DNA of 64,000 nt from Malania oleifera (GCF_029873635.1 NC_080426.1:50234093-50298092), one strand, 5' to 3'. Numbered from the stretch's first letter, positions 12,880 through 25,173 are shown. Numbers and translations are program-made. The notes: generated by a model not told the origin, from the letters alone.

Positions 12880-13312
12880 CTGACACTAACTGAGGTGGAG
12901 ATTGCACTGCGATCCCACAAATCTGAATTCTAACTTTCCTGGTGGTCTGAAAATCACCTCTTTTAGATGACAGTCGATACTAGCATAGTTAGTAGCCAGC
13001 CAGTCCATACCCAATCTTACATTGAATCCATGTAAATATAGCACAACTAGGTCAGCTGGTAATACTCTCCCCCTGAATTTCTACTAGGTAACCCCTGAGC
13101 ACCCTATGACACCTCACCACTGACCCTGTCGATGTTGTTACTGATAATTCAACATCTAATATATGTGCCTCAACACCCAAAAATTTAACATATCCCACAG
13201 ACACAAAGGAATGGGTGACACCTGTATCAAATAAAACAATAACTTGATATGATAAAGCAGTAAGTGTACCTATCACGACGTCGTCTATAACCTCCGTGTC
13301 TCCCGACGTCAA
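12880..13312 (-). pseudogene. Gypsy G2 protease
   Basis: The frame at 13312-13052 carries the retroviral-type aspartic protease motif in the context VLFDTGVTHSFVS, with catalytic D-T-G retained, and then VVRCHRVLRGYLVEIQG. It breaks by frameshift before the reverse transcriptase. The equivalent site in G1 is mutated. Confidence 0.75.
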
Positions 13313-13639
13313 TGCATAAACCCTTGTTGGGGCTACATTCCTTTATTGGCCTCCACGAGGCACCTAATAACCTCCTCGATGCGGTTTGGGAGTAGGTGCA
13401 GTACTAGGTGGTGTAGGACAATCTCGTACCAAATGTCTCGGTACACCGCAGTGATAGTAGACACCTTTCCCTGCTCGACACTCTCCCAAGTGTCTCTTTC
13501 CACATGTCAGAAAAACAGGGTAGGTCTGCACTCCCTGAAACTCACGGCCCCCAGTCTCCTGCCTCTGTCCTCTACCATAATTTCCTCTCCTTCACTGGCC
13601 TCGACTAGATCCATGCTGAAAGCCTAAAGGCATGTACCT

Positions 13640-14359
13640 CTTCTTTTGTCCCTACTCCTCTTCACCCATCCACTCACCAGCCTCAGCCACAGCTGCTCTG
13701 TCTACCAATTCAGCAAAGTCTTGCACTTTCAACACTACTACCTACTTATAAATGTCTCACCTAGACCCCTTTCAAACTATCTCGCCTTCTTTGCCTCATC
13801 AGGTATGATGTACGGGGCAAAGTGAGACAACTCTATAAATCTCGCCACGTATTGTTGGATTGTTTGCTGTCCCTGCTTCAAGTGCAGGAACTCCTCCATT
13901 TTAGCTTCCCTGATAGCGACTGGAAAGTATCTGTCAAAGAATAAATCTTTAAAATGACACCAGGTCATAGCTATAGGCACCGCCCTCTGTTCCTCCAATA
14001 GTTTCACCACAATCCACCATCTTTTAACCTCTCCCGTTAGTTTATAGGTGGCAAATAAAACCCTCTGCTTCTCTGTGCAATGCAACACTACCAAAAATTT
14101 CTCTATTTCCTCATTCAGTTTTTGGCAACTGCAGGATCTGCTCCTCTAGAAAATGCGAAGGGTTCATCTTGGTAAATTTCTCTATCGTACACCTATGGCC
14201 TGCAGACGGGCCTCCCTGCTCTCTGATACTCCGTGCGATCTCAGCCATGACCTACTAAGCTAAACTACGTAATACTGCATCTGAATCAGCCCTGCCTACA
14301 CGTGACAGTCCTGCACCCTCGCTACTGCTCGCATGAGCACTGCCACCACCCGGGTCCAT
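13640..14359 (-). pseudogene. Gypsy G2 gag
   Basis: The start ATG at 14359 matches the gag start of G1 (both begin M-D-P). The clearest part (14094-13777) is the retrotransposon gag core, with [33 protein letters not shown] and [15 protein letters not shown]. Stops and frameshifts occur both before and after it. Zinc-knuckle remnants downstream are scattered over other frames. Confidence 0.8.
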
Positions 14360-14604
14360 CATAAAAAGACGATAATCATGACTTAGGGACCCTACCCTTA
14401 TAATTTATGTATCTAACCAAAACTCTTAATATCCCTCTACCCTGACATCCTTATCTTAATTCAAGATTCAGTCCTACACTTCAGAAACACAACTCGACAA
14501 TAGTTTTCTATGACTTTCTTGAAATTGTCACCCCAGGAAAGACACAGAAACTACCACGGAAGTCTTGCCTCCAACTATAGAACAAAACCTCAAATCCTTT
14601 TCCT

Positions 14605-15573
14605 ATGGATTACACATGCAAGAGAAAAGATATATTAAGGCACGGAATGATACTCATAACCTAGAGCAAATCCATTAAGCTCTTTTCCTAGGGATGGAGC
14701 TAAGCTCCTCTAAATACCTAATGATTATGTCAGGATGAAGATTAATTTTTATTTAACTTTCACTCATCCTTTCAAAATGTTTTAACTTGTATTTCATTAT
14801 AATCATCAATGTACTTGTTTTATTTTGGAAAAATATTTTTCAAAATTTTGGCGACATTTTATCTAAAAATGTGATTTATCCCATAAAGAACCTGTCAATT
14901 TCAAAACATTTAAATATGTATGCACAAGCAGCTCCAAATGATTCAAATTAAAAATGAGCCACATGTAGACATTTTAAAATCCGAAAAAAAAAAAAAATTT
15001 CATGCACATCCAATATTATTTTAGAAAACGTTTTAATGTTTTTGGGAAAATGTCTACCAAAAATCTGGCAGCATACCGTCTGTAAACAGGACATTTCCCA
15101 AATTAACCCGCACAAGAAGATTCTCAAATAGACAGTTTATCACAAGTTTAGAGCATGCGAGAACCTAATTATCTACCACCATGCAATTTCACATCCACTA
15201 CATCTGTCATGTAGGAGGCATTCTAAACTAAACATGCAACTAGGTAGTCAACAATTTAGATACATATACCATTCATCATAAAATATTCATGAAAAGAGCA
15301 GAGAATAGCAATCGGATATATATAAAATAACATGATCATGGGAGCATACAAAACACATTAGTAATGAACAACCAATGCTCCCCCTCAACCAATAACTATC
15401 GATAAATATAAGTAACTGCAAATGACCCAACTATCGACGGAAACCAAAATGGATAGTGGGTGTGAGTATGGTGTAGTTAGTGAAAGAGAAATAAAAGTAA
15501 TGTAAATTATAGAAACAAACCAGAGAATAATAATAATGATGATCTCTGATCCTACAGGGTGCTCTTCTGGTGT
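14605..15573. other. AT-rich stretch, no gene seen
   Basis: This lies between the broken end of gypsy G2 and the C-terminal part of the broken transposon-protein gene (transcribed leftward), so it is probably that element's 3' non-coding part. No LTR ends or repeats were found with confidence. Confidence 0.4.
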
Positions 15574-16822
15574 CTATATGTCACCCCCATCATTAGTGCC
15601 ATCACCCATATCCAAGTCAAAGTCCATTGTCATCCGATCTCTATCATCCTGCAATTCATGGATGCAGTCATTCAGCTCACTGAAATTAACAGTAATGACC
15701 TCTAGCTCCTTATACCTGTTCTCTGAGGAGATAGAGAACTCCCTGAACTCATCCCGAAGAGTAGAGTACTGAGCACTGAGCACTGAATGACGAAGCCATG
15801 TCCCTCAGCCCCCTGATGTCAGACTAAATGGACTGAGTAACCTGTTGCTGCGAATCTCTGTATTGTGCAAATGAGTCCATAAAACTAGTGATGGCAGCCA
15901 TCAGATCAGCATTCGTCGGCTGCGCAGGTTGTGATGGCATCTCTTATGGGGCCTCCTCTTGAGTTTCTGCTCCGCTACCACTTATGGGAAACCACATGTT
16001 GCCAGCTAGCTCATACCCCATCAACCTAAGGGTAACTGAAGAGAACATATCTGCACCCCTCCTTCTCTTTAGCACGACCACATTTGATCGGGTGAATCCT
16101 ATCGCAAGGAATAGCCTGTTCAGAATTCCCCCATATGGCATAATAATCCTCCGCCCAATCATCTTAGCCATCATCCAACATATCATCAAACTAGGCATAT
16201 CAAGTTTCTTTCGCGCAAATAGACACCACATAACAAAACAGTCGAGGAAAGAAACATGTACCCTAGATCCTACCTTAGGCAGAATATTGTATGTGATCAA
16301 GTGGTGAACTATCTTGGCCTCTAAGGTAAAGAATTTGTAGTTTCGCGGGTGGTTGGGACTAGCAGCAAGTGGATCAGTCATAGTTAGGTTTGCAAAAGTC
16401 CCAATAGTAAACTCTTGTTCGTTTATCTAGGAGGTCACTAAGTCAGGGCACTCAAAATCACCTTGCCCTATATCCAGAATATCTGACAAATATTCAGTGT
16501 CGAATCTAATTTTAGTCTACAAAACCCTAGAATAATATCCATTCTTATCATTACCTAAGTTGGCGTAAAATAACCTAACATATGTGGGATAGTACCTGCT
16601 AGGCTGATATGTGATAAAATATTTCCACCCCTAATATTGAAACATGTCTATAATGTTACTAAAATGATGTTCCATAAACTTAAGATTGAGAATCTTACCC
16701 AATATAACTTCCTTGGGGCAAAACTCCCTCACATATTTGATCCTAGCACGCTTTGACAAAAACCAGTTGTCCTTAGCGTAGGTGACATCCTGAGCATCAA
16801 TATGCTCATCTGGTCGTGCCAT
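15574..16822 (-). pseudogene. Plant transposon-type protein (PF20167-like), broken
   Basis: It reads from ATG 16822 leftward. The N-terminal segment contains FLSKRARIKYVREFCPKEVI, followed by stops near 16630 and 16520 inside an otherwise continuous frame (GWKYFITYQPSRYYPTYVRL after the first stop). The next segment (16381-15944) has FFTLEAKIVHHLITYNILPK and MPYGGILNRLFLAIGF, which recall the domain annotated in many plant genomes as putative plant transposon protein. A last part (15783-15574) looks coiled-coil and ends in an acidic tail. There are about three stops and one frameshift over some 415 codons. The biochemical role of the family is not known to me; the assignment is by remembered motif pattern. 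Confidence 0.55.
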
Positions 16823-17400
16823 GAATGCTGATGGAAGTGGTTTTGGTGCTGGATTGAGAATATATGGTAATATTCAAGGAAACAGCGGAGGAGCTCTGAA
16901 TTTTTTCAGTGAAAATGATCTTTTTCATGCGGGATATATATATAGACCCATGAGGTTCAGTCAACCAGGGACAAGTTTAGTCGATCGATGTTTCATATTC
17001 TTCACAAAACGCTTATGTTCAGTCAGCCAGAGTGAGAGATGGTCGACCAAAACCTAAAATGACGTTTTAGCTTCCTATGGTTGGTCGAACAAAAGAATTT
17101 TGACCTAAAATGGATGGTCAACCGAAGAGAGTTCGGTTTCAAGTCTAGTTGACGGAGGGGTTGACTGAAGTGGGTTCGGTTGACCAAAGTTCATCAGTTC
17201 AAAAGTGGTTGATCGATCAAAGAGTCAAGGTCAGCCATACGGTTGACCGAAGAGGCTAGTTCATTTGTTGATGGTCGACCGAATTCAGTCAACTTTTCAA
17301 TTTTCACCAACTTTTGAACTAAAATCTTCTTTAAGGGTAACAAATGACTTTTCCACTTATGGGGGGGGGGGGGGATCAATTTTGAGGTCTTCTAAGTTTA
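16823..17400 (-). repeat. LTR U3-like promoter fragment
   Basis: On the minus strand, about ten copies of GTCGACC-like or GTTGACC-like motifs (17300 down to 16960) are followed by a TATA box (TATATATA at about 16938-16947). Some 120 bases further is the ATG of the broken plant transposon-type gene. This is the same layout as the U3 of the long copia LTRs in this window, but no close match to any of them was seen. A run of 14 Gs lies near 17361-17374 at its right side. No clear LTR ends were found. Confidence 0.4.
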
Positions 17401-18105
17401 ACTACCTCCTAGGTTGTCGGTTACATCTACCCCACTAAGTCTTATCCTATGGTTTAGATTGATTTCCTCCTCCCTCTCTCTCTGAGGAACTAGCTACTAA
17501 GATTACCCGCATCATTTCCTTATTTAAGCCTCTTGCACTTGTACACAAATAAGCAGAGCCAATGTGCCCTAGGTACCCATTATGTGCATACAAATGTGTT
17601 TGGTTATTTGTTCTATTTTGTTCAAAAGAGACGTTTGAGTTTTTACAACTGTGGGATTTGAATTATGAACCCTTTTTCGAAGATTTATTTCTTTTGATTC
17701 CTAAGGGTTTATCATTCTCTATGCCTTCCTTTAAACAGATAATTTTCAATATCTTCTTGATCTTTTTCTTCTCTAAGGTGGCATGATATTTTCTTAGATC
17801 TTTTAATTATTTTGCCAACCTTCTATTTTCATTTTTCAAAGATATTTTCTATTTAGATACCTTAGCTAGAAGCTTATTCATTTTCAATAAAGCACATTCT
17901 AGTTCCTTGTCAGAGGGCGTGCCACTATCATAGGATTTATTGCATGATTCAGCATCAGATAAATCATAATAACACTTAAATGAACCAATGCATGCATCAT
18001 AAACGGTATCATTATCAAAAGTAATAAATGGTTGATCATATAGATTGTCACATATTTTGGCACGAGAATCATCATGGTAAACATCACATGAATTGATACA
18101 TGCAT
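17401..18105 (-). pseudogene. Copia gag, C-terminal part (left of G1 insertion)
   Basis: The minus frame starting at 18103 reads through an Asp/Cys/Tyr-rich stretch (DDSRAKICDNLYDQPFITFD) and a PSDKELECALLKMNKLLAKV segment typical of the gag tail in long-LTR copia elements. Two stops then occur inside a Lys/Leu-rich coiled-coil. A degenerate zinc-knuckle-like stretch lies near 17540-17570. It is continuous with 27187-27546 once the gypsy insertion and its duplicated TGCAT are removed. No integrase or reverse transcriptase follows. Confidence 0.65.
18101..18105. repeat. Left target duplication of G1 (TGCAT)
   Basis: TGCAT is directly repeated at 27187-27191, flanking element G1 exactly. Confidence 0.95.
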
Positions 18106-20129
18106 TGTAATGACCTACTTAACTTATTCTATAATAAAACATAATAAATAAAATAGTCAACCCGAATCCGTGGGTAGCGGGGACACCTGTCATACACAGC
18201 GGAACCTAGGCAGTAGTAAATGTAAATCATCATTCTCAAAACCACAAAATATATAATACCAAAGTTAACTATATTCCAAAACACTGTATTTATATACAAT
18301 CTCCCAAAAATACAAAGATATTACTAGGATCCAACATTAGAATCTCCTTATCCTAGTTCAAACCTACCCTCCTAACGGGGTAGCACAACATACTCAACGG
18401 TGGCCACGACCCGTCGGTCCTTCTGGGTTTCTAGAAAATTATTTAAGCTCGAGAGTGAGAAATTTCTCAGTAAGGGAAAATAAACTAAATACAGTTGTGT
18501 GGCAACATGAATATTTGATGCAATTATATATATATACAGTGCATTTCATATACCTGAAAACATTCATCATAACATACTGAATAACCATATACTTTCGTAT
18601 TTTCTAATAAATCATGCAGTTTATAAAATGTCTGATATAACTGATAATACTAAAAATTTACCCAAGATGTATAGTTAGCTGATGTCATGTATTACCTCCC
18701 ATAATGGGTTGTACAGCCCGAAGGCAAGATCCGACAATGGCTGACCGACCACTGCTGAGTCAAAAATGTCTATAAGTACGATGGGCCAGCCACACACTGG
18801 TCCGGACTACCAGGTGGACGTTTACAACTCTACACTGAAAGCCACATTGACTATCCATCTCCCACCCCCTCATAGGGCGGTTAGTACAAATCTAAACATA
18901 GTAATCTGATCTGCATAACTACGATATCGTGCTCCTACAACTGAACTGAACTATCATTCGAGTTCTGATAATACATAATACATGATAATATACAGTTTAA
19001 CGTAAATAGATTGATAGCATTTTCTGAAATAATATAAATACATATGACCTTGCGCCATTTACTTTCATATCTGTGGCCTTGTGCCAAAATCATACATATA
19101 CACGGCCTTGTGTCGGTTATCAATCACGGCCTTGCGCCGAACATTCAATACATATCATTCTGAATAAATAATACATTTATCATGTATTTTGAAACTATAA
19201 TGTATTGCAATATTTCATAACTTTTGAAAATCATATTCATTCATAAAATTACCATAACATAATATTTATCATGTAAAATAATATTCATGTCACACAATGC
19301 TAGATAAAATCATACATTTCATTCTAAAATCGTATTTCCTATATAACAATAGTATTTTCCCAAACATGCATTTTCTCAATAATATAGAAATATAATACAT
19401 ATTTTCCTGAAAATTAATTTGCTGATAAATAATGATAATTTGCATAAAAAATAGCTGCTTTAGTTTATTCCTTTAGTTGACACTGAAAAGAAACCCCCTA
19501 AAATGTACTCGTCCTACACCCGCAGGGTTCCCCGCTCAACACCCTGAATTCAACAATTCCCAAAACTAAATTTTAGTATTTTTTCGTGAATAACATTTCC
19601 TATAACTATGGTAAGACCAAATTTCGCTTAAAAAGCCTTACCTGAAACCAGAGATGAATTTCAATTCTGCCCCACCAATGATCCGCTCTGGTAGATTTGG
19701 AGAGAACTTTCTTAGGAGCGTCGTGGTGGCCTCAAATCATCGATTCAATGACCTATGGAGCCGAAATCGAAGAGTGAGGAGAGAGAAACCGTAGGGACGA
19801 GTTAAAGAGAGATTTTCTGCCAATTTTCTGCGTAAAATTTGAGGTTTGGACTATTTATAATATGGGCTTCGTTGACGAGCCACGTCATCTCGTTAACGAG
19901 GTCGAGAGGCAATTCATCGATGAACTCTCACCTTTGTCGAAAAAATTCAGAATTGCTTAAAACATCTCTCAGTATTTTCTCGTCGATGAAATGCACCTTC
20001 GTCGACGAACTTGTAGTGCCACGTCATCGAAGAACGGGAGTCGATGAAGCCTGCTGCCTCCTCCTATTATTGTTTCCCATTTATGCTTTTCTTTATTATT
20101 TAAATACCATTATTCTTCGGGTCATTACA
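18106..20129 (-). repeat. 3' LTR of G1
   Basis: It is 2,024 bases long with TG...CA ends. On the minus strand, TCGTCGACGA-like palindromes (about 19865-20030) come just before a TATA box (TATTATAAATAG, about 19850-19861). A GGCCTTGYGCC-type motif recurs four times at about 19074-19140. Confidence 0.92.
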
Positions 20130-20142
20130 TTCTCCCCTCCTT
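20130..20142 (-). other. Polypurine tract of G1
   Basis: The minus strand reads AAGGAGGGGAGAA and directly abuts the 3' LTR, the expected primer for plus-strand DNA synthesis. Confidence 0.85.
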
Positions 20143-20394
20143 ATAAAATTTCGTCCTCGAAATTTACTATTCATATAATTAATCATCCTTTAAGGAAAAA
20201 CGGTCTACTTATTTTATTACTTACTCTCACTTATGGTGGAGGAATATCGTGGTTACATCCGAGTTCTGGGAGATTACATATACAAAAGAAAATTCCCCCA
20301 AAAATAAAATACCACTTACTAACTAAAGTATTACATGTACCTACAAACGAAATACTACACAATCACTACATTTCTAGTTACATATGATCTTCTT

Positions 20395-20821
20395 GGAACA
20401 ATTGCGGGTATTTCTCTCTGATCTGCTCCTTGAGCTCTTAAGAAACCTCTTCTATTGCATGATTCCTCCATAGAATCTTTACCAGAGGAATCTTCTTAGT
20501 ACGTAATTCCTGTTCTCTTCTATCTAATATCTGCACTGGTACCTCTTCATGGACTAGCAAATCACTGAACTCTAATTCACCATAACTGATTATATGAGAA
20601 GGGTCTAGGACGTATTTCCTCAACATAGAAACATGGAATACATCGTGCATCTTAGATAATGTAGGTGGTAAAGCTAACCTGTAGGCAACCGGCCCCACTT
20701 TTTCTAAAATTTCAAATGGACCGATAAACCTAGGGCTAAGTTTACCCTTTCTTCCAAACCTCATGACCCCTTTTAATTGAGCTATCTTCAAAAATACATG
20801 ATCACTAACATCAAATTCCAA
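20395..20821 (-). pseudogene. G1 integrase C-terminus with chromodomain-like tail
   Basis: The frame at 20821-20438 starts in the integrase C-terminal GPF/Y region ([20 protein letters not shown]), passes [20 protein letters not shown], and ends with a tail ([20 protein letters not shown]) that resembles the chromodomain of Tekay/Del chromoviruses. A stop just after the frame separates a last stretch that seems to run on to about 20395. Chromodomains in this family steer integration to heterochromatin. Confidence 0.8.
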
Positions 20822-20959
20822 ATTTCTGCGGAGATTATCGACATAACTCTTCTGTTGGCTCTGAGATGCACTGATTCTATCCCTGATAAACCGAACTTTA
20901 TCATATGCTTACTGCACAAGCTCTGGTCCCACAACTCACTGCTCACCCATCTCGTCCCA

Positions 20960-21620
20960 ATACAAAGGAGACTGACATCTCCTACTATATAAAGCCTCAA
21001 ATGGTGCCATGTCAATGCTAGCCTGATAACTGTTATTATACGTGAACTCCACCAGCGGCATGTACTGAGTCCAACTACCTCCAAAATCTAATACACATGC
21101 TCGAAGCATATCTTCTAGTATCTATATCGTCCTCTCAGTCTGTCCGTATGACTGAGGATGGATTGTCGTGCTAAACAATAATTGAGACTCTAAAGCTTCC
21201 TGCAAGCTTCTCTAGAAACGTGACATAAAACACGGGTCTCGATCTGACACAATAGATACTGGAACCCCATGAGAACGAACTATCTCCTGAATGTAAATAT
21301 CCGCCAAACAGTTAAGGGAGTAGTTGATCTTGATAGGAAAGAAATGGGCGGTCTTAGTCAATCGATCTACTATGACCCAAATCGCATTTTGGCCATGCGA
21401 TGCCGAAGGTAGCCTTGAGACAAAGTCCATAAATATATGATCCCACTTCCACTCTGGAATAAATAGCGGCTGCAACTGACCTGCCGGCCTCTGGTGCTCA
21501 GCTTTTACCTACTGGCATGTCAGACACTGCACTACATACTCGGCAATTTCCTTCTTCATACCACTCCACCAGTAAAACTCTCACAGATCCCTATACATTT
21601 TCGTACTATTGGGATGAACT
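20960..21620 (-). pseudogene. G1 integrase core
   Basis: Contains EWKWDHIFMDFVSRLP (first catalytic Asp), VDRLTKTAHFFPIKINYS, and VSDRDPCFMSRF with the second Asp. A stop after this frame (21212) precedes the Glu-containing helix, which reads on with another stop inside. An H2C2-type N-terminal region lies upstream, with a stop near 21515. Confidence 0.82.
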
Positions 21621-22351
21621 GTATACAAAGATTTTTGAGTTTCCTCCAAAATAGTCTTCCTGATGTCAACATCAGCAGGAACACACAATCTGGATCGAAA
21701 CCGTAAAGCCCCATCATCTAAAATGCAGAATTCCTCTCCTTGCCCATTTTGCACTTTATCTATTACCTCTACTAACTTTAGATCTTCCTTTTGAGCAGCT
21801 TTAATTTTTTCCTGTAGAGTAGGCTGTACCACTAAATTGGCGATGCATACTGGAGGATCACTCTCTACTAACTCTATGCCAAGTCTCTTTAGATCCATCA
21901 TGATCAGATACTGGATCTCCATAACTACTAACACTGGTCTCATAGACTTCTTGCTCAACGAATCAGCTACCACATTTGCTTTTCCTGGGTGATAACTGAT
22001 GGTACAATCGAAATCTTTAATAAGCTCCAACCATCTTATCTATCTCATATTCAGCTCTTTTTGGGTGAATAAATACTTTAAACTCTTGTGGTCGGAGAAA
22101 ATCTCACACCGCTCGCTGTACAGGTAATGCCTCCAAATATTCAATGCGTGTACCACTGCAGCCAATTCGAGATCATGGGTAGGGTAGTTCTTTTCATACT
22201 CTTTCAACTGTCTAGACGCATACGCCACTACCCTGCCATGCTGCACCAATACACAACCAAGTCCTTTCAAGGACGCATCATTGTAAATAGTATAACCCTC
22301 ACCCCCTAACGGGATGATCAATACTGATGCTGTGACTAGCCTCTGTTTCAA
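21581..22351 (-). pseudogene. G1 RNase H and linker
   Basis: Two collinear frames, 22351-22040 and 22030-21581, are separated by a single in-frame stop after QKELNMR. The first carries [20 protein letters not shown] and [20 protein letters not shown]; the second continues [20 protein letters not shown] and VVADSLSKK, then the linker toward integrase. Confidence 0.85.
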
Positions 22352-22399
22352 TTCCTGAAAACTCTACTTACAACTGTTGTGCCATTCAAATCTAACATT

Positions 22400-23332
22400 C
22401 TTCCTAATCAGTCGTGTTAGAGGCCCTAGTAAAGTTAAGAATCACTCAACAAAATGATGATAATAACCAGCTAACCCTAAGAAACTCCTGATCTCCTGGA
22501 CATTCCTCGGTCTAACCCAATTCACTACCACATCGATCTTGCTGGGATCCACAAAAATTTCGTCTCCTGAAATAACATGCTTAAAAAACATAACTTCTCG
22601 AGCCAGAAATCACATTTACTGAACTTGGCATACAACTTTTTCTCCCTGAGCGCCTACAAAACTTGTCTCAAATGCACCTTATGCTCCACATAGCTCCTTG
22701 AATAGACCAGTACACCATCAATAAAAACAATAACAAAATGGTCTAAATATGGATAAAAAATCCTATTCATCAAATTCATAAAATATCGTAGAAGCATTTT
22801 TCAGACCAAATGGCATAACAAGGAACTCGTAATGCCTATACCTAGTCCTTAAAGCCTTCTTCGATACATCTTTCGTTCTTACCTTTACCTGATGGTAGCC
22901 TGACCTGAGGTTGATCTTGGAATACACCCGTGTACCCTGGAGGTGGTCAAATAAATCATTGATACGGGGTAGAAGATACTTGTTCTTGATGGTCACTTTA
23001 TTAATCTCCCTGTAATCTATACACATCCTCATAGACTCGTCCTTCTTCTTCATAAATAATACTGGAGCTCCTAGGGATACACTAGGTCATATAAAACCCT
23101 TATCAAGTAAATCCTGCAACTGATCTTTCAATTCTACCAACTCTACCAGCACCATTCGATATGGTGCTTTAGAGATCAGCGTTGTACCTAGAAGTAGATC
23201 AATGGGAAAATCTACCTCAAGATCAGGTGGCAAACCCGGTATTTCATTTGGAAACACATCGGTAAACTCTTTTACTACTGGCGTACTAGTGAGCTTCACT
23301 TCATTCCCTGTTGTTTCCTTCACAAAGGCCAC
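22400..23332 (-). pseudogene. G1 reverse transcriptase
   Basis: The frame at 23332-23087 carries the pre-RT linker ([20 protein letters not shown]). After a stop it continues at 23053-22763 with [35 protein letters not shown] and [11 protein letters not shown]. Downstream, in another frame near 22700-22740, the catalytic block that normally reads F-I-D-D reads F-I-D-G, so one of the two metal-binding aspartates is lost. Confidence 0.85.
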
Positions 23333-23349
23333 AAATCCTTAACAACCAC

Positions 23350-23900
23350 TTAGGAGTAGTTTCTTACCTGAATAACTAAGACCATCTGAGGTAGAGATTG
23401 CACTCGTGACCCTGTAAATCTGAATTCTGGTCTTCCTGGAGGTCTGAATATCACTTCTCTTACATGACAGTCTATAATGGTAGAGTTAGCTACTAGCCAA
23501 TCCATGCCGAAAATGATATCAAATCCATGCATGTGCGGCACCACCAAATCAGCAGATAAAATTCTCCCCTAAACAACAACTGGATAACCCCGGAGCATCC
23601 TACTACACCTTACTACTGACCTGGTCGGTGTAGCTACTAATAATTCAACATCTAATGTTTATGTGCCTGCCCCAAATAATTTAACACACCCCACAGATAC
23701 AAATGAGTGTGTGGCCCCCGATTCAAATAGTGCAATAACTTTAAACGAAAGCATATTAACTGTACCTGTCACTACGTCACCGGTCGCCTCAGCATCATTT
23801 GGTTTCAGAGCGAAAACCTTGGTTGGGCCCATATTCCTTTGCTGGCCTCCATGTGGCACCTGGTAGCCTCCTTGAGCAAGTCTAGGAGCAGGAGCAGCAC
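23350..23900 (-). pseudogene. G1 protease
   Basis: The protease site reads ALFESGATHSFVSVG, with Glu replacing the catalytic Asp of the D-S-G motif. A later frame (23547-23350) carries the C-terminal protease part, FDIIFGMDWLVANSTIIDCH. The frame breaks between them near 23650. Confidence 0.8.
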
Positions 23901-24858
23901 CAATCTGAGCCTGACAGTCCCTCATTATATATCTTGACTCCCCACACCGATAGTAGACACCTCGCCCGGCACGACACTCCCCTAGGTGTCTCTTCTCGCA
24001 AGTCAGGCAAGTTGGAGATGGCCGCACACCCTAAAAACCTCGATTCCCAGTCTCCTGCCTCCGATCTCTATAGTAGCCACCTCTCTTCCATGAACCATGG
24101 CCAACTCGTTGCTGGGAACCAGAAGGTGCGGATCTCTTCTTCTGCCTATGCTCCTCAACCTCCAACCGCTCTCCAATCTTTGCTATAGTGGCCCTATCTA
24201 CCAGGTCAGTAAAATCTCGTAACTTCAGTATCGACACCTGCTTGTATATTTCTCACCTCAGACCTCTTTCAAACTGACATACCTTCTTCACCTTATTTGG
24301 AATAATGTACAGAGTGAAACGAGATAGTTTGATGAACCTCGCCGCGTATTGCTGCACGGTCTATTGTCCCTGCTTCAGATTCAGGAACTCCTCTATCTTA
24401 ACTTCCTTGGACGAGGCTGGGAAATACCTATTGAAGAATGTCTCCTTAAACTGCTCCCATGTCATCTCCATAGGTACTATCCTCTACTGCTCTAAGAATT
24501 TCACTACTGACCACCATCTCTCGGCCTCTCCAATCAGTTTATATGTAGCGAATAGTACCCTCTCCTCCTCTGAACATTGCAACACTGCAAATACTTTCTC
24601 GATCTCCTACACCCAGTTTTCAACGACTGCAGGGTCAATTCCTCCTGATAAAGCCGGAGGATTCATCTTAATGAATTTCTCGATCGAGCTATCGTGGCTT
24701 GCTAACGGACCACCTTGTTCCCTCCAACTCCTGGAAATTTCAGCCATGACTTGCTGTGCCACGCTGCGTAAGACTACATCTGAATCATCGCCCGCAGTGC
24801 CTGAGGGTCCAGCACCCTCATTCCCACTAGCATGGGCACTACTACCTCTAGGGTCCAT
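23901..24858 (-). pseudogene. G1 gag
   Basis: The start ATG at 24858 ([11 protein letters not shown]) leads to [15 protein letters not shown] and a stop at about 24607. The gag core follows in another segment ([16 protein letters not shown] by reading through). The region at 24237-24031 is basic, and the zinc-knuckle region (about 23930-24027) reads YYRCGESRYIMRDC, where the first Cys and the His expected in CX2CX4HX4C are replaced. RNA binding through that knuckle would be lost. Confidence 0.82.
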
Positions 24859-25157
24859 TCTGAAAAACAAATAACTTAACTTAGAATCCCTTTACCAAAC
24901 GTATCGTCCAACTAATACAATATTCTTTTAATTAATTTAACACTCCTAATCTTAATTCAAGGTCTAATCCTGCAACCTAAATACCCAACTCAACGATAGT
25001 TTACCATGACTTTCTTGAAATCGTCACCCTAGGAAAATCACACAAACCACCGCGGAAGTCCTGCATCTAAACTACAAAACTAGACCTCAAATCCCCTTAT
25101 CCTATACTCTGGTATTATTACTACTGCATTCTAAAGTCTACAGAACCTAGTATCCTA

Positions 25158-25170
25158 GGCTCTGATACCA
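25158..25170 (-). other. tRNA-iMet primer-binding site of G1
   Basis: The minus strand reads TGGTATCAGAGCC, complementary to the 3' end of plant initiator tRNA-Met. It lies three bases downstream of the 5' LTR end, where minus-strand cDNA synthesis starts. Confidence 0.93.
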
Positions 25171-25173
25171 AAC

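Larger units (their letters stand above)
5753..14604 (-). mobile_element. Ty3/gypsy element G2 (Tekay/Del-like), 5' end lost
   Basis: Reading the minus strand from right to left: gag, protease, reverse transcriptase, RNase H, integrase, C-terminal region, polypurine tract, then the 3' LTR (7871 down to 5753). Sequence parallel to the better-preserved element G1 (18106-27186) runs up to about 14604, then stops. The leader, tRNA primer site and 5' LTR seen in G1 are missing here. A solo LTR of another family is inserted at 8176-9890. Many stops and frameshifts show it is dead. Confidence 0.85.

Noticed and set aside
19839-20387. Plus-strand frame of 182 codons
   Set aside because: It crosses the G1 3' LTR end and polypurine tract; chance opening in LTR sequence, not conserved in the other LTR.
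24305-24874. Long plus-strand frame (189 codons)
   Set aside because: It lies exactly opposite the minus-strand gag of G1, has no domain of its own and arises from the codon composition of gag.
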